Positions 22,265 to 34,655 are shown, counted from the first letter of the stretch. The stretch is DNA of 64,000 bases from Voacanga thouarsii (GCA_026120185.1 JANUWF010001819.1:868001-932000), one strand, 5' to 3'. The notes: generated by a model not told the origin, from the letters alone. Numbers and translations: made by a program.

Positions 22265-23041
22265 AGAATGTGCCTATACATGAGAAGGAGGAATGATTTT
22301 TGGTACCCACACTTTCTTGGGTCCATGAGGTTAGTAGCATTTTCTTTGATTTTTCAAAAAGTTATTCCACCAGATTTCACTCTTCTTTTAATAAGACATC
22401 TCAATACTATATGTCCCGATTTTTCACAATATGTGTATACTTTGTGTGATGTGTAACATGAGACAGATTTAACAAATTGAGGCTTATGAATTTTGTCCTT
22501 ATTCTCATGTTTATATCCTAAGCCATTTTGATTTCCAGCTTAATGTTGAGTCCAAAGTAATTCTTCCAGATTATTTTTTCCATTTGTTAACTTTTCAATA
22601 CATATGATAAGGTCATTGACTCTATTTTTTATGTCATCAAAAGTGCTAATCATATTTTCAAGAGTTTCAATTTTATCACACAAACTTCTATTTTCTAGAG
22701 ATACATATTGTAAAGTAGTCATGATCACATTTTTTCAATAATAGCACTGAAAATGTGACTCAAGAGACATTTTGTTATCACTTAACAACATTTTGTTCTC
22801 ATTTATCAAACATTTCATTTCTTTGTTTTTTTCTGGACAGTTTTTTTAGTTCATGGAATATATCAATTAACAACTCATTCGGATCATCATGCTTTTCAGT
22901 CATAGATATAAGCAAATTAGATATGAAATTAGTTGTAGTAGAGTTTACCTTATTTTCTATGGCCATGAAGTATATGTTGGCAGTTTTATTCTCAGAATCT
23001 TCATTTTCAGACTCAGTCCTATTTAGATCCCAAGTCCCCAT
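22265..23041 (-). pseudogene. Element B spacer with coiled-coil and second zinc-knuckle remnants
   Basis: The minus frames encode Asn/Lys/Glu-rich segments. LENRSLCDKIETLENMI has a heptad-like pattern suggesting a coiled coil. A CEKSGHIVLRC-type knuckle remnant lies near 22395-22440. Sireviruses commonly have a long spacer with these traits between the first zinc knuckle and the protease. Stops divide it into at least three pieces. Confidence 0.65.
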
Positions 23042-24044
23042 TAATCATTTACCTTGCTTTGCCTTTAGGTCTTTGTTCTTTCTAAGCATTCTACCTTCCT
23101 TACCTCTTGCAACTGGACAATCAGCAATGAAGTGTTCAGTGCCTTTACATTTATAACATTGAGTTTTAAACACTGAGGTTTGTCCTTTCTTTCTCATGAA
23201 CTTCTTTCCTCTTTTGTAGTTTCCTTTGTTGAACATCCTTTTGAATTTTTTTACTATCATTGCCAAATCTTCATTGTCTATTCTCGTATCCTCACTACTG
23301 TCAGATTAACAAGTTTCTTCATCCTTTTTTTCAACTTACAAAACTATTTCCTTTTTACCTCGATCATGATCATCAGATTCCTGAAACCTTTTGAGTTTTA
23401 TCTCATGTGTTAGAAGAGAGTCGATTAGCTCTTCGGTTGGTAAGGATTTTAAATCATTGGATTCTTTCACTGCAAGAGCTTTAGGCTGCCAGCTTTTAGA
23501 TAAGGCATCTAAATTTTTTTTTATTTTATTCTCCAAGGGAATAAACCTTCCTATAGGCTTTGAGACCATTTGTGATATTTGTGAATCTAGTGAACGTATC
23601 AGTGATGCTTTCATTCGGCTTCATTGTGAATAATTCATAATCATGAATTAGAAGTCCCAATTTTTATTCTTTAACTTGGTTTGTCTCCTCATGGGTGGCT
23701 TTAAGTAATTTTCACATGTCATGAGCTGAATCACAGCCGCTAACTTGATTGTATTCAATCGCATCTAGTGCACATAATAAGATATTCATAGCCTGAAAAT
23801 TTAAAGTCATCGTAGTATTGTCTTCAACACTAAACTCGTCATTCTGTTTAGACATTTTTACACCATCAACAATTTTTAATGGAATAAAAGGACCTTTCTC
23901 TGTCAAATTCCATAACTCAAAGTTGATAGAATACACATAAATTTTCATTCTATTTTTCCAGAATGTGTAGTTGTTTCCATTGAACAAAAGATGTCGATTT
24001 GTTAAAGATCTGTAAACATATGGAAGAGAGGATAAGCTTACCAT
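23042..24044 (-). pseudogene. Element B gag
   Basis: LFNGNNYTFWKNRMKIYVYS opens the gag core. After a frame break at 23711 and another at 23614, SKSWQPKALAVKESNDLKSL matches the Sirevirus form of the UBN2 gag. A complete zinc knuckle, CYKCKGTEHFIADC (CX2CX4HX4C), follows at about 23120-23165. The start Met at 24044 lies about 50 bp from the primer-binding site, so this element has almost no leader, unlike A and C. Confidence 0.88.
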
Positions 24045-24090
24045 GAGGATCTTTTCTACAAGGTTGTTAAATCAAGAATATGTAGACCAA

Positions 24091-24102
24091 TCTCTGATAC
24101 CA
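24091..24102 (-). other. Primer-binding site of element B
   Basis: Complement of the initiator-tRNA(Met) site with one changed base (plus strand TCTCTGATACCA). It lies two bases from the LTR. Confidence 0.85.
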
Positions 24103-24104
24103 AA

Positions 24105-25296
24105 TGAAAAACCTTAGAGGGGGGTGAATAAAGTTTTTGGCAAACTAATTATTTTCAAATCATCTGATATACAGAATAATGATGATCTTCAATTTTCTTG
24201 GATCAACTTTATGGAAACAAAGAAAGCAATTCAAGAAAACTTTGAGAACTATCCAAATTCAGACTAAAGAAGATATATAATTCAGTTAAGGTTATAAGCC
24301 GAGAAATGAGACACAGAATGTATAGTGGTTCGATTTGATCTACCAAGATCTACGTCCACTACCTTAAACTCACACTTAAGAATTTTCAATTAGATTTCAT
24401 TTACTTAACTTAATAAAATCAAACTGTACCAAATACAATAGAGGATCACTACACTTGGTTTTCCAAAACCTCACAATTAAACAATCAAATCAAAGTTTAC
24501 CCTAAATGGGTTTTACGCCATAACCTTGTAATACAAAAGAGATTGAATATCAATGAGCAATAAAAGCTCATTTGTTTGAGCAGATGTGCACCAAGGTACA
24601 AAGCACAAATACTTTTACCTGTTAAACACAATTTGAATTCACTTTGAAGCACTTGATAAAAATAGATTTTTATTTTCTATAGAGCAATAATGTTTCTTAG
24701 AAGAATGCCACATAAATCTTGTGTCTAATCTTATTTAGAGGCTTTTTATAGAGTCATAAAGTGAAGTTCCAACGGCTATAATTTTTCTGTTAAATTTACC
24801 TATGTTTTGGACTCATGTTTCGGATGACGATGCATTCAAAAGGTAAGTCCAAAATGATACTTTTTCAGACAGAAATGATTCGATACTGTTTACATGATTT
24901 TGGACGAATTTTTTGGATGCAGAATCATCCAAACTACTTAATCCTAAATTTTGAGATTTTCAAAACTTTGAAATCTTTTTCTTTATGTGATTTAAGTTAT
25001 AAATCAATTAAATCAAAAGGTAAGGAAACATAGGAATTAACAAGAATTACCTTAATAACACCCTCTAGTCTAAAGTTCTTCCATAAGAACTTCTTGGTAT
25101 ACAACCTCATAAGCTTGAATTTCATTTTGATCACCCATACTTGAATTTCGTTGCTTAAGAGTTGCTTAACAATCTTATTTGAATGCCTTAGGAGAACTGA
25201 GGTTAAACATGTCTTATCACATATAGATTACACAAGTTAGTTTACATCAATATTTGTTATAAGTCAAAATATAGGAGAAAACCCTTAGGGCTAATA
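24105..25296 (-). repeat. Element B 5' LTR (1192 bp)
   Basis: Begins TGAAAAACCTTAGAGG. Its terminal GGCTAACA has decayed to GGCTAATA. Collinear with 5188-6390, with scattered substitutions. Confidence 0.92.
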
Positions 25297-25800
25297 TATT
25301 TCATTTCTAAATCCATTGCCCTCTTCCAGTGGTCCGCGTCTATGTCCTCTACAGCTTGTTTATACATAGTGGGATCCTCTTCTTCTTCAAAAGAGATTAC
25401 TTGAAAAGCTTCTCTATAGAGTAAGTATCTAGAGGGACGTCGAATGACTCTCCCATTATATCTAAGCTGTGGAGGTTCTTGGATGATTGGACTTTCCTCT
25501 TTCTCGTTGACTAGAACCAGATTTGCTGATTCCTCAACAACTAGATTTTGAACAGGGGCAAGAGGTTCTTCCACTCTATGTGCCGAAGAGCCAGTAGGAA
25601 TAGAAGGTGTAACATCTATTTCTCTCCCACTATAATTTGGCATGTTAAGTGGCATGGATACGAATCCACTACGTAAATCTTGAGTATGAGTTTTTGTAAC
25701 TATTTGCTCGGGATTATCTCTCTTAGTTTCTTCCAAAATTACCCTACTCTTGGATCCACGTTCTTCAATGTACTTGTCCTATAAGAAAATTGCATTTGTA
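25297..25800 (-). pseudogene. Element A pol linker and start of reverse transcriptase
   Basis: A 159-residue open frame begins in the Glu/Pro-rich linker that follows integrase. It has RRPSRYLLYREAFQVIS and then DADHWKRAMDLEMK, the usual entry to copia RT. Genuine homology ends at 25297. The last dozen residues of the reading frame are translated from the LTR of element B. The RT continues at 5187 on the other side of B. Confidence 0.88.
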
Positions 25801-26640
25801 CTTATAAATATTTTTTTATCTTGAGGACTATAGAAGTATTAACCCCTTGTTCCTTTTGGATACCCAACAAACAGACATAAATTTGATTGTAATTCCATTT
25901 TATCTATCTTTTCCTTTAGCACGTATGTAGGACAACCTCAAATACGGATATGTGTCAAATTAGGCTTCCACCTATTCCACAATTCCAATAGAGTCTTAGG
26001 GATAAACTTTGATGGAACCATATTCAATATATATATTGTAGTTTGTATAGCATATCCCCAAAAGGATGTACTGAGTGTAGAGAAGCCTAGCATTGTTCTG
26101 ATCATGTCTAACAAGGTCATGTTTCTCCTTTCTACCACTCCATTTTGTTGAAGAGTGCCAAGTGCACTTAGTTGGGATGAAATTCTATTTTCTGACAAGT
26201 AAGATCTAAAGTCATGGGATAGATATTCTCCACCTCAATCTGATTGAAGTGTTTTATTGTTCTTTCCTAATTGCTTCTCAGTCTCAGCCTTAAATTCTTT
26301 GATTTTTTCTAAGGTATCAGACTTATAAGTCATTAGGTAAACATATCCCTATCTTAAGTAATCATCCGTAAAAGTAATAAATTACTCATACCCACTTCTA
26401 GCTTGGACACTAATTGATCCACATACATCAGACTGTATTAATTCTAAGACTTTCTTTGCTCTATTTCCTTTGAAGGGAAATGATCTTTTGGTCATTTTAC
26501 CTTCCAAACAAGATTCGCAAACTTAAAAAGGTTCCACTTTTAAGTCACTTAAAGGACCTTCTTTTACAAGTTTTTGAATCCTATTTAGATTAATATGACT
26601 AAGTCTAAGATGCCATAAGAGAGTCTCATTAGTGGGAGAT
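25801..26640 (-). pseudogene. Element A integrase
   Basis: From right to left: CESCLEGKMTKRSFPFKGN, an IQSDVCGSISVQARSGYE segment with the first catalytic Asp, then KEFKAETEKQLGK. LSALGTLQQNGVVERRN (third acidic residue) and STSFWGYAIQTTIYILN follow. The last 86 residues form a clean frame at 25938-26198. At least four in-frame stops lie in the N-terminal half. Confidence 0.85.
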
Positions 26641-26659
26641 AACTTAATGTGTTTGATAA

Positions 26660-27050
26660 TTTCAGTATGCTATAATGAACTGTTGGTAGGTTTCAAAATA
26701 TACAGATCATTATTTAAATATCCACGACATATCAAAGAGTTATTAAAAAATATCTCCACTGATAATTTATAAAATTTAACAAAATATTTTCGTTTGAATA
26801 ACAAAGAAACAGAAATCAAATTTTGATAAATGTCGGAAACATAATAACAATATTTCAAAACTAAATATTTATTATCAAAATAAAGATAAACATCTCCAAC
26901 AGCTCTTGCAGATATCATTGATCCTGTGCCAACCCTTAGAGTATGCTCTCCTTCATTGAGATGTCTGGTTATTTGGAACCCCTGCAATGAATTGCAAACA
27001 TGGTTAGTGGCTCTAGAATCTACTATCCAAATATTTGTAGAATTAATCAC
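26660..27050 (-). pseudogene. Element A protease
   Basis: IWIVDSRATNHVCNSLQGFQ corresponds to the copia protease active site. The invariant Gly after DS has become Arg (DSRA), which should abolish activity. The frame remains open for 126 residues through VLKYCYYVSDIYQNLISVSL. Confidence 0.87.
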
Positions 27051-27112
27051 TAAACAAGTTTTAATGTAGGATAATTCACCAGTACCTTACTTGCGTTTAG
27101 CTAAGTAATTGG

Positions 27113-27905
27113 ATACTGTATCTTCCAATGTCTTTTTTACTTATAGTGGAAACATTTGCCTTTGGACTTTTCATCAACTTTTGCTTTCTTAACCTACTGC
27201 TTAGGCCATTTTTTATTATTTTACTTCCTCTTATTTCCTCCTTTGCCCTTAAGCTTGAAAGAGGAAGATCCAGCATGAGTTAGAACAAGAAAGTTGCCAC
27301 TTCCCACTTTTTAGGTAGCCTCAATGCTCTTAAACTCCTTCATTAACTCTATAAGAGACATCTCCATCTTGTTCATTTTATAATTAACTTTGAATTGTGA
27401 GAATATCTTTGAGAGAGTTTCTAGAGCTATATCAACCTGAGTCTTAGACTTAATTTCAGCCCCTAAGACTTCTGCCACGTTGAACTGAGCGATCAATTCT
27501 AACATATGATCCCTCATGGGCGTTCTAGGTTTCATGTGTATATTCATTATGCGCCTCATTGCTGCTTGATAGGCTTGGCGTCCTTTATGTTTAAACATTT
27601 GCTGGAGGCTTCTCATGATTTCTATAGGGGCTGGCTGTCATGTTCTCATGTTTCTTCTGCAATACATTTGAGATAGATCCCAAAATGTAGCAGCGAGCCA
27701 TCTCATCAGAATTCAACTACTTATCATAAGCCTCCTTTTGTTCGTGTCTGGACTGTTTAGTAGGCTTAGAAGGACACGGTTCAGTTAGCACGTATTTGAG
27801 CTTCTCAGCAGTGAGTATGATTATGAGGTTCCGTTTCCAATCAATAAAATTTTCTCCAACTAGTTGATTTTTTGTTAAAATTTGGGATAAAGTATTAGAA
27901 GTCAT
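27113..27905 (-). pseudogene. Element A gag
   Basis: The best start is the Met at 27905 (MTSNTLSQILTKNQ), which lies inside a slightly longer frame. NFIDWKRNLIIILTAEKLKY and LTEPCPSKP follow. The frame shifts near 27717 and resumes with MRDHMLELIAQFNVAEVLGA and SLIELMKEF. The zinc knuckle at 27113-27154 is degraded: two of its three Cys read Tyr, and a stop lies inside it. Confidence 0.87.
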
Positions 27906-29626
27906 TTTTTGAAATAAAATAAAATAAAATATATGAACCATTCATCATATTAAGATGCACGATCAAAATATTATAGTATGATGCATGATCAATATGATAA
28001 TATTTTAAATAATAATAAAAACTACTATCAAAATATGTTAACCTAAAACTCTACAGTAACATGCACTAGTATAGAAGATAATAATGTAATTTATAGTTAG
28101 GTTAAGATCCACAACCTAAAACCCTAAAGTAATATGCACCTCTATAAGAGATAATAATATAACTTATAGTTAGGCTTGGATCATCCCACTAAAATTAATA
28201 TATTTTGCATATAAATGCAATATTAGTTTTAGTATTTATAAATATTTTTTGCCACCATAGACATTATTTGGATATTTTATAGAAAGTCCTTATAGTGTCT
28301 TTGATTTAAGTGTAACCCCTATAAATTTTAATAAAGTTTCCATTCCAATCACATCACCTATAGGGTAATTATGAATGAAATAAACTTAAAAAAATAATTA
28401 AAATTTTGATGCCCAATTTAGTAACCAATAAAACGTAACATTCCTATAAGGAGACCATTTAAAATGGCATGAAACAAACGTAAATTTTATTAATGGGTTG
28501 ATAAGGGAGGTCTAAGGTTAATTAAAACTAGCTATTTTACCCTTTTTTTAAAATTTAATAAAAAAATATTAATTTATTTATACATAACTAAATAGTACCT
28601 AGAGCGGTGTTAATGCAAACTATATGACATACTAACATGAATGATATATAATTCAATCAAAATTAAATAGTAAAAACTATAAAATAAAAATAAAAATAAT
28701 TTTATGGCCAACCTAGTTGCAAGAAATAATATTGCAAAATTACAATTGAAAATTTAATTGGCTAACAACATAGCCAACCTTCAATCTTCTACAATATTAA
28801 TTTGGTGAAGCAAGACATTAACACAAAGTCTTTTGTGGAATGCAATGGCTTCATATTAGTGGTCCTGGGATCAAATTCCTTCCCCTTTTACTTTTTTATA
28901 TTAAAGGGAGTGGCCTGCCAGCCACTAGGCCGTTGGTGCGTGGCCCACTAGCCCAACCCAGACACTAGGCTGCCCGCCAGCCTAGTCATTGGGCTACTGC
29001 TGGGCCACGCCAGCGCCACTAGGCCAGCCTAGTCACTGGGCTGCTCCATTTGGGTCTTTTTTTATATTAAAGGGAGTGGCCTGCCAGCCACTAGGCTGCT
29101 CCATTTGGGTGTTTTTTTATATTAAAGGGAGTGGCCTGCCAGCCACTGGGCCGTTGGTGCATGGCCCACTAGCCCAACCCAGACACTAGGCTGCCCGCTA
29201 GCCTAGTCATTGGGCTACTGCTGGGCCACACCAACGACACTAGGCTGCTCCATTTGGGTCAGCCCAACACCAAAAGACATGGCACTCATTTTGGCTGTTG
29301 ATCTGTTGACGGACAAAATTCCTTCCACCGATGCTGCTGCCAATTCTTTATTCTCGCCACGTTACAATTTTTTTTAATATAAAAATAAAATAAAATAAAC
29401 CAAAAAAAACTCAAAAGGAAAATATGGAGACATAATCTACCCCTTTTGTTACAAGATTCGATAATACTTATAAATATTCACCGAGTAAAAAATTATGACC
29501 ATGAAATTATTTTGAACAGAATTAATCAAATCATTCACCATGAACATAAATGAATTATTTCTACACTGCTCAACTAAATATATGCATAAAAAATTTAATC
29601 TTAACACATAAACATATCAAAACTGG
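27906..29626 (-). other. Element A untranslated leader
   Basis: About 1.7 kb between the primer-binding site and gag. The gag-proximal part is AT-rich, with a repeated CTAAAACYCTAMAGTAAYATGCAC block at about 28042-28075 and 28108-28140. The distal part holds a GC-rich tandem repeat at 28901-29256. No protein domain is recognised in either strand. Confidence 0.6.
28901..29256. repeat. GC-rich tandem repeat inside the element A leader
   Basis: Units beginning TTAAAGGGAGTGGCCTGCCA start at 28901, 29067 and 29122. The first and third share a long block (GTTGGTGC-TGGCCCACTAGC and CAACCCAGACACTAGGCTGC). The middle is a 55-bp short version. The words CCACTAGGC and CCAGCCTAG recur many times. Open frames across it are by-products of its composition. 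Confidence 0.85.
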
Positions 29627-29638
29627 GCTCTGATACCA
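29627..29638 (-). other. Primer-binding site of element A
   Basis: GCTCTGATACCA on the plus strand is the exact complement of TGGTATCAGAGC. It lies two bases from the LTR. Confidence 0.9.
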
Positions 29639-29640
29639 AT

Positions 29641-30264
29641 TGTTAGTTATAGGATCGATATGCATATGTGTCAATCGGATTATATCCTGAGAATACATGA
29701 AAATGAATCATACATTTGTAGATATCGTCTTCATCAATACGATTCTTGAAGCCTTTGGCATTCTGCTAATACTCCAGACTCCCAAATCTTCTTCAATATA
29801 ATCTCCCTGGATCAGAAAATTACTAATCATATTTTTTCTTTTTCTCTTTGTTGAGGGTGGACTTACAAAAAAATTGAGAGAACAAGAATGCTATTTTTCT
29901 CGTATATCAAAAATAGAGTCATAAACCAATATGTATAATTGACTCTACCTCAAAATACGAATCCTGATAGAATAACAAAGGTATAGTTGGGTACAACTAT
30001 TTCCGCTTATCCTATTCCATCTCAAATATAATTTTTGGTTTCCTGCAATTTTTGTTAATAAATTATAATTTATTATTGTCTCATAATTAGGAGCCACTGA
30101 AGGGATTTGACCGAATACAGTTAGACTAAGCTCTAATAAATTATTTTATCAATAAAAATAATTTATTAATTACGTTCCATTCTACTAAAAGAACGTAATG
30201 CACTTTAGTCTAACCGCAATTATTAAAGTTAATAATTATATCTAATGATTAATAGATACAACAA
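29641..30264 (-). repeat. Element A 5' LTR, truncated (about 624 bp)
   Basis: Matches 2344-2968 from TGTTAGTTATAGGATCG to a TAATTATATCTAAT-ATT segment, then diverges abruptly near 30264. The distal ~710 bp, which would hold the LTR start and promoter, are missing. No TSD for element A can be verified. Confidence 0.85.
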
Positions 30265-30620
30265 AAACAACACAAAGAAACAATGAAAGTGAGTGGCGCA
30301 CAGTGGAGGCAATCATACCAATTTATAGGCTGAAAGGTTCCTCTAACAGCCACTGTTTCATTCTCCTTATTGAGAAAAAGGATTGTGTTCTCTTGGTGGT
30401 CATAAAGTGTCCGTATTGGAACATAAAAAGCGTACTATACATACCATACCATATTTAAAAAAAATATAAGCAAAAACAAATTAGCAACTCTAATAATTCT
30501 TCTTTTGAAGCATTTGTTGCAATTCCATCCATGAACAGTTTACTCAATTGCGGAACAAATCTTACATCATGCAGTAAGAGATCTGCCGATACTATTGCAG
30601 TAAGAGAAATGCACCCGATT
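30265..30620 (-). other. Possible host-gene exons, product unknown
   Basis: The minus strand has two coding-looking stretches. The first, about 30485-30606, is open as SADLLLHDVRFVPQLSKLFM and continues for about 17 more residues. It is preceded by an acceptor-like CTGCAATAG. The second, about 30265-30435, is open as YVPIRTLYDHQENTILFLNK and continues to the edge of the LTR. No family is recognised. They have the same orientation as the PP4R3-like exon at 2150-2267 across element A, but I cannot show they belong to it. Confidence 0.25.
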
Positions 30621-33600
30621 ACCAAGGCAATTTTCAACAGAAAGCATATGGTATGAATCAAGAAATGCACATAAAAACAAGGAAATTCTAGTATAGTGAC
30701 AAAAGAAAAGGATTTAAGTAAAGATACAAAACATGTCCGTGTAAGCATCTACTCATTAGACAGGAGGAAATGAGAGGAGGAAAATTCTAGAACCAGCAAA
30801 AGGAAACAGAAATGGGGAAAAAGAAGTATAAATGGAAAATTTAAGAAACAAAGAGACTAAATGTCACAACTCATCATATAAAATTCCAAAGCTAAAAGGT
30901 AACAAATGCAATTGAATTCCAGCATATCATTGAGACACAGCCCCCCCCCCCCCCCGCGGCAAAAAAAAAAAAGAAAAAAAAAAGGAAAACATTTACCATG
31001 TGTTTTTTGTTTGCTTCTAGCATGCAAAATGCGAAATACTGTTTTAGAGCTTCTTGTTTGCACTTGGGTTGAAATTTTAAATATATATATATACTGTTTG
31101 CAGTTTATTTTGACAAAAAAAATAGACCTAAAGTAAATGAATTTCATTTGTAAAATATTATTAATTTTATTATTCACTTACATTTTTATTATTTTAATTT
31201 ATATTTATAAATTATATATTTAATTTATTTATTTATTAAAAAATTTTATTTTTACTTCCAATCCAAATACACCCTTAAGAACTATCAGAATATCGAAAAA
31301 TAAAAAAGGAAAATCATCTGCCACCCTCCAAGAAAGCTGTCTCACAACTATTCAGAGCAATATCAAATCTATGATTTTATATTTTTGCCTTATTTAATTC
31401 CTAACTAATAATTCCAACACCTCTGATTTATCTCATTAAAAAAAAAAAAGGCAATCTAAAGATAATTCTCCTAATTGTTCACAAGATCTCTGCATTACTT
31501 AGTCATATTTGACACAGACCAAAAAACAAAAGTCTACATTTCAAACTTTATTGAAGATGAGTTTTAACTTTTGTAACTAAAAGACATTCAATTGTAGTTC
31601 CAGAACAAGAATAAAGAAAAATGGGGCTCATTTTTCTAATCGTTCATTTGGGAATGAAATAACAGCAGGATCATGTACCAAAATTCTCTTTTGCTATGGA
31701 ATAGAAATTTATTTTTTTCTATTACTCTTATAAGCATCTTACAATAACCTTCTTTAGGTCCATTTCCTTTGACGACTACCAAGAAACAATTCTATAACAA
31801 TAATAATCTGCTATCTAGGTAAAAGAGATCCCATTAATCCAAATATCTCCTCACCACCAAATGTAGCCAATTATTAAAAGCATAGTAGTTGGCACATGAA
31901 GCCTCAATCTCTTTCATAGTTTATATTCCTTCATTAGTCAGTAATTAACCCCACTAAAACCGAGATAGATGTTTTTTATATATATAGAAAAACATATCAT
32001 TCTCTTGTTGACCGCAACAAAATGCTACTGACATACACCAGTCAGCATGGTGCATCCATGTGAATGCCTTGCTAAGGGTTCCATATTAAACACGCCAAGA
32101 AGACCTTCTTGACATATTCAGAAGCTTTCCAATTATGCCTTCATCATATCTTTCATCTCATTAGTATTAGTATAGCAACATACTTTTCTCGAGTGTTCCT
32201 CAAACTGAATGTACGTGGTGCAGCCAAAATTACATTTTTCAATAGACAAGGTACATCTCAAGCAATCCATCAAGTAAAATAACAACAAAGATCCAAGCTA
32301 AGAAACTAACAAGATTTGGTGTCAACACTGTGTTTCATTAGTAAAATTGGCAACTGAATTGCAGTGAAAGTTCCCACCACCACTCCCTCCCCTGAGTTAG
32401 CTTTCAGCAGATCTCGATGAAACAACTGCCATATTTTCCACAATGCAGAATGAAAAACAGAGAATTGTTGCATATTCCAAATTTTACAAATCCAACTGAA
32501 TAAATTCTTTCTTGGAGATTAGATGGCGATGATGAAAATGGGGGAGGGGGTGGGGGATGACCCCCTCTTCCAAAATTTTTTTAAAATGTTTTATTTCCCT
32601 TAGAAAAATTAATTTTTTTTAAAAAAAAATCATTTTAATTTTTACCTTTCACCAACAACATTTTTTTCAAAAGTTATAATGTTGTCCTCTAAAATATCAT
32701 TTCATTTACTCCCCTCCCCCAAACCCCAAGTTCGTTGTTCCATCCTTCTTAGATGCTGCTGGCAAACGATATTAACAAACATTCAAAATCAATTCAACGG
32801 AGATACTATATACTTTCAGAGAAATCCAAATTTCATAGTTTCCTATCTTGGCATATGTACAAAGATTACTAATTCTAATATAACTGGCCTCTTCCCGATG
32901 TAGTTTGAAATTAAAAAAAATAATAAAAAAGTACCAAGACATATTTTAGATGTGTTCATTATTCTCGTAATTGTTTTCGTTGTTATCTTAATGTACATCG
33001 CTGTCAATAGATGGAAAGATCATTCTGAATACACAGAAAATATCATCTCAAACAATGAACTTCAAACTGCCCCACTGCATAAATAATTGGTTTTAGAATA
33101 GAAAGAAGAAATTTTGAAAACTCAGCCCCATATATATGATATGTTGAACGTAAACTACAACCTCAGGCCATTAAATCTTCCATCACCTAGTCAGCTGAGT
33201 TGTGTTTTCATATTGCCTAAAAGCTACATGATTACAAAACACTAACAAAAAATATTCTTACAGAAATCTCCAAGGATTTTGTTTATGTACTTACTTTTCT
33301 GTCCTGTGTATATCAATTATAGGAAGAACTGCAATATTCTACACCTAAGCCAACATTATGAAAGGGGAGTCTAACTTGTCCATTATTCTATTGCACAAGA
33401 GTGCACAACTTTTAACATGCCCAGGCCAAGTCAATTGCAAACATGAATTCCCCGCACAGTGCATATAGTAATTGGAAGACACCCGCAGATATATTTTCCC
33501 TTAATTTCCTGAAAGGAGATATCTATCAATGTAGTTTCAAAATTCCAGCAGTATACAATGACAAGTCATACGAAACTCTTCCCGTTATAAGATTTCATGT

Positions 33601-33719
33601 ATGTTATTGAAAAGCTACGACACCTCAAGGGAAAGGGCTCACTCTGTTAATGAGCTAAAGAGACCATTGTAGCAGAAACTTCAAATTCCAAGGCAAACAC
33701 GACTTAAAAGGGCTTATCT
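30621..33719. other. Noncoding interval
   Basis: AT-rich DNA with a C17-type homopolymer next to A-runs (30941-30980), short TA runs (31080-31095) and a G-rich patch (32538-32562). It may be intronic. I see no exon or element edge I can defend. Confidence 0.35.
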
Positions 33720-34655
33720 TGTTGAAAATGGCAACTTTGGGAGTTAATAGTTTTTAACTCATGATTAATTAGTCCAAAACAATTAATGGAAGTTGTGCTT
33801 GACATGTTAGAGATTGTTTTGATTATGGTAGAAGCTATTTTAATGGTGTGAATCTATAATTAAATGTCATTAAAGTTGGGTATTTAACCATTTAGGAACT
33901 CATATTATACATGAGTCCCACATAGAAAAAGTTGAGGAGTATTGAGACCCTTATACTAAAAAGCTTTTCTATAGACTTGATAGAAAGTCTAAGGTAGTGG
34001 GATTGCCACACGTGCGCATTACCTGCCCCACCCAACTCGGGCTTGGGCATGTTTTCACATTCTTTCCTTTTTATTTTACCCAATTAACTTTAACTTGTAT
34101 AGAAAAAGGAAAGATCAAAACTGATAAGAATTAGGTCTCCTAATTTGGATTGGTATAGGGTGTTTCCTGAAATATAGTAAGAACAAGGCCACCACTCTGG
34201 TTTGGAGATAGCCGCCTCTTATGTTCTCTCCTCGCAATCCATATTTTTTCTTGACTTAACAAGACTGATGCATTGAGGAGATTTTTGAGGTGATCGCAGT
34301 TGATGTGCATCAACGACGATTTGAGATCGTCTTATCTTGTAAGGAGAGTCACTATACCTACCGTACCGGTAAGTGGGGCGAATAATTTCTTGAAGGCAAA
34401 TTAGTATTGAACTGGTGATTCGGTCTACGTTTCTATCATATAAGTTGTTATCCGATTCTATGGTTTAGGTCCATTACTGACTTATTTTTCTATTGTGAAT
34501 TTTGGCTAGTTGCTTTGCATTTGGACTATTTAGCCTTGCCGGCTTTGTTGATATTTGATAATTGCACTTTTGTTAGAGCCATAGTCGGGTATAGGCGGTG
34601 CTTTTTTAATTCTGTTAAGTTGTGTATCTGTACTCGTTGTTACTAATTTCTAACA
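33720..34655 (+). repeat. Element D 5' LTR (936 bp)
   Basis: TG...CA ends. Collinear with 39279-40212, including TTTGGAGATAG-CGCCTCTT-type and GAACTGGTGATTCGGTCT segments. Numerous substitutions suggest an old insertion. Confidence 0.9.

Larger units (their letters stand above)
5183..25301 (-). mobile_element. Element B: Sirevirus-like Ty1/copia retrotransposon, minus strand, nested in A
   Basis: LTRs lie at 5188-6390 and 24105-25296. They are flanked by a slightly decayed TSD, GATTT at 5183-5187 and TATTT at 25297-25301. The primer-binding site complement is at 24091-24102 and the polypurine tract complement at 6391-6407. Gene order from the 5' LTR leftward is gag, zinc knuckle, coiled-coil spacer, protease, integrase, RT and RNase H, then a 3.3-kb tail holding an env-like frame. 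The extra frame and the long tail before the 3' LTR are Sirevirus traits. It interrupts the RT of element A, and its own RT/RNase H is interrupted by element C at 10322-19806. Confidence 0.9.
2344..30264 (-). mobile_element. Element A: Ty1/copia retrotransposon, minus strand, split by nested elements
   Basis: A full LTR at 2344-3680 (3' LTR) and a shorter copy at 29641-30264 (5' LTR) both start TGTTAGTTATAGGATCG on the plus strand. A primer-binding site complement (GCTCTGATACCA) sits at 29627-29638. Reading leftward from it, gag, protease, integrase and the start of reverse transcriptase occupy 27905-25297. The rest of RT and RNase H occupy 5187-3707. The 20.1 kb between is element B, which itself contains element C. 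With B removed, the element would be about 7.8 kb. Every coding part carries stops or frameshifts. Its proteins and polypurine tract resemble those of element C, so A and C are probably the same copia lineage. Confidence 0.9.

Noticed and set aside
28989..29189. 66-codon Pro/Gly/Trp-rich frame
   Set aside because: It is produced by the GC-rich tandem repeat in the element A leader.
30857..31177. 106-codon minus-strand and 76-codon plus-strand frames
   Set aside because: They run through a poly-C and poly-A tract. Composition is homopolymeric.
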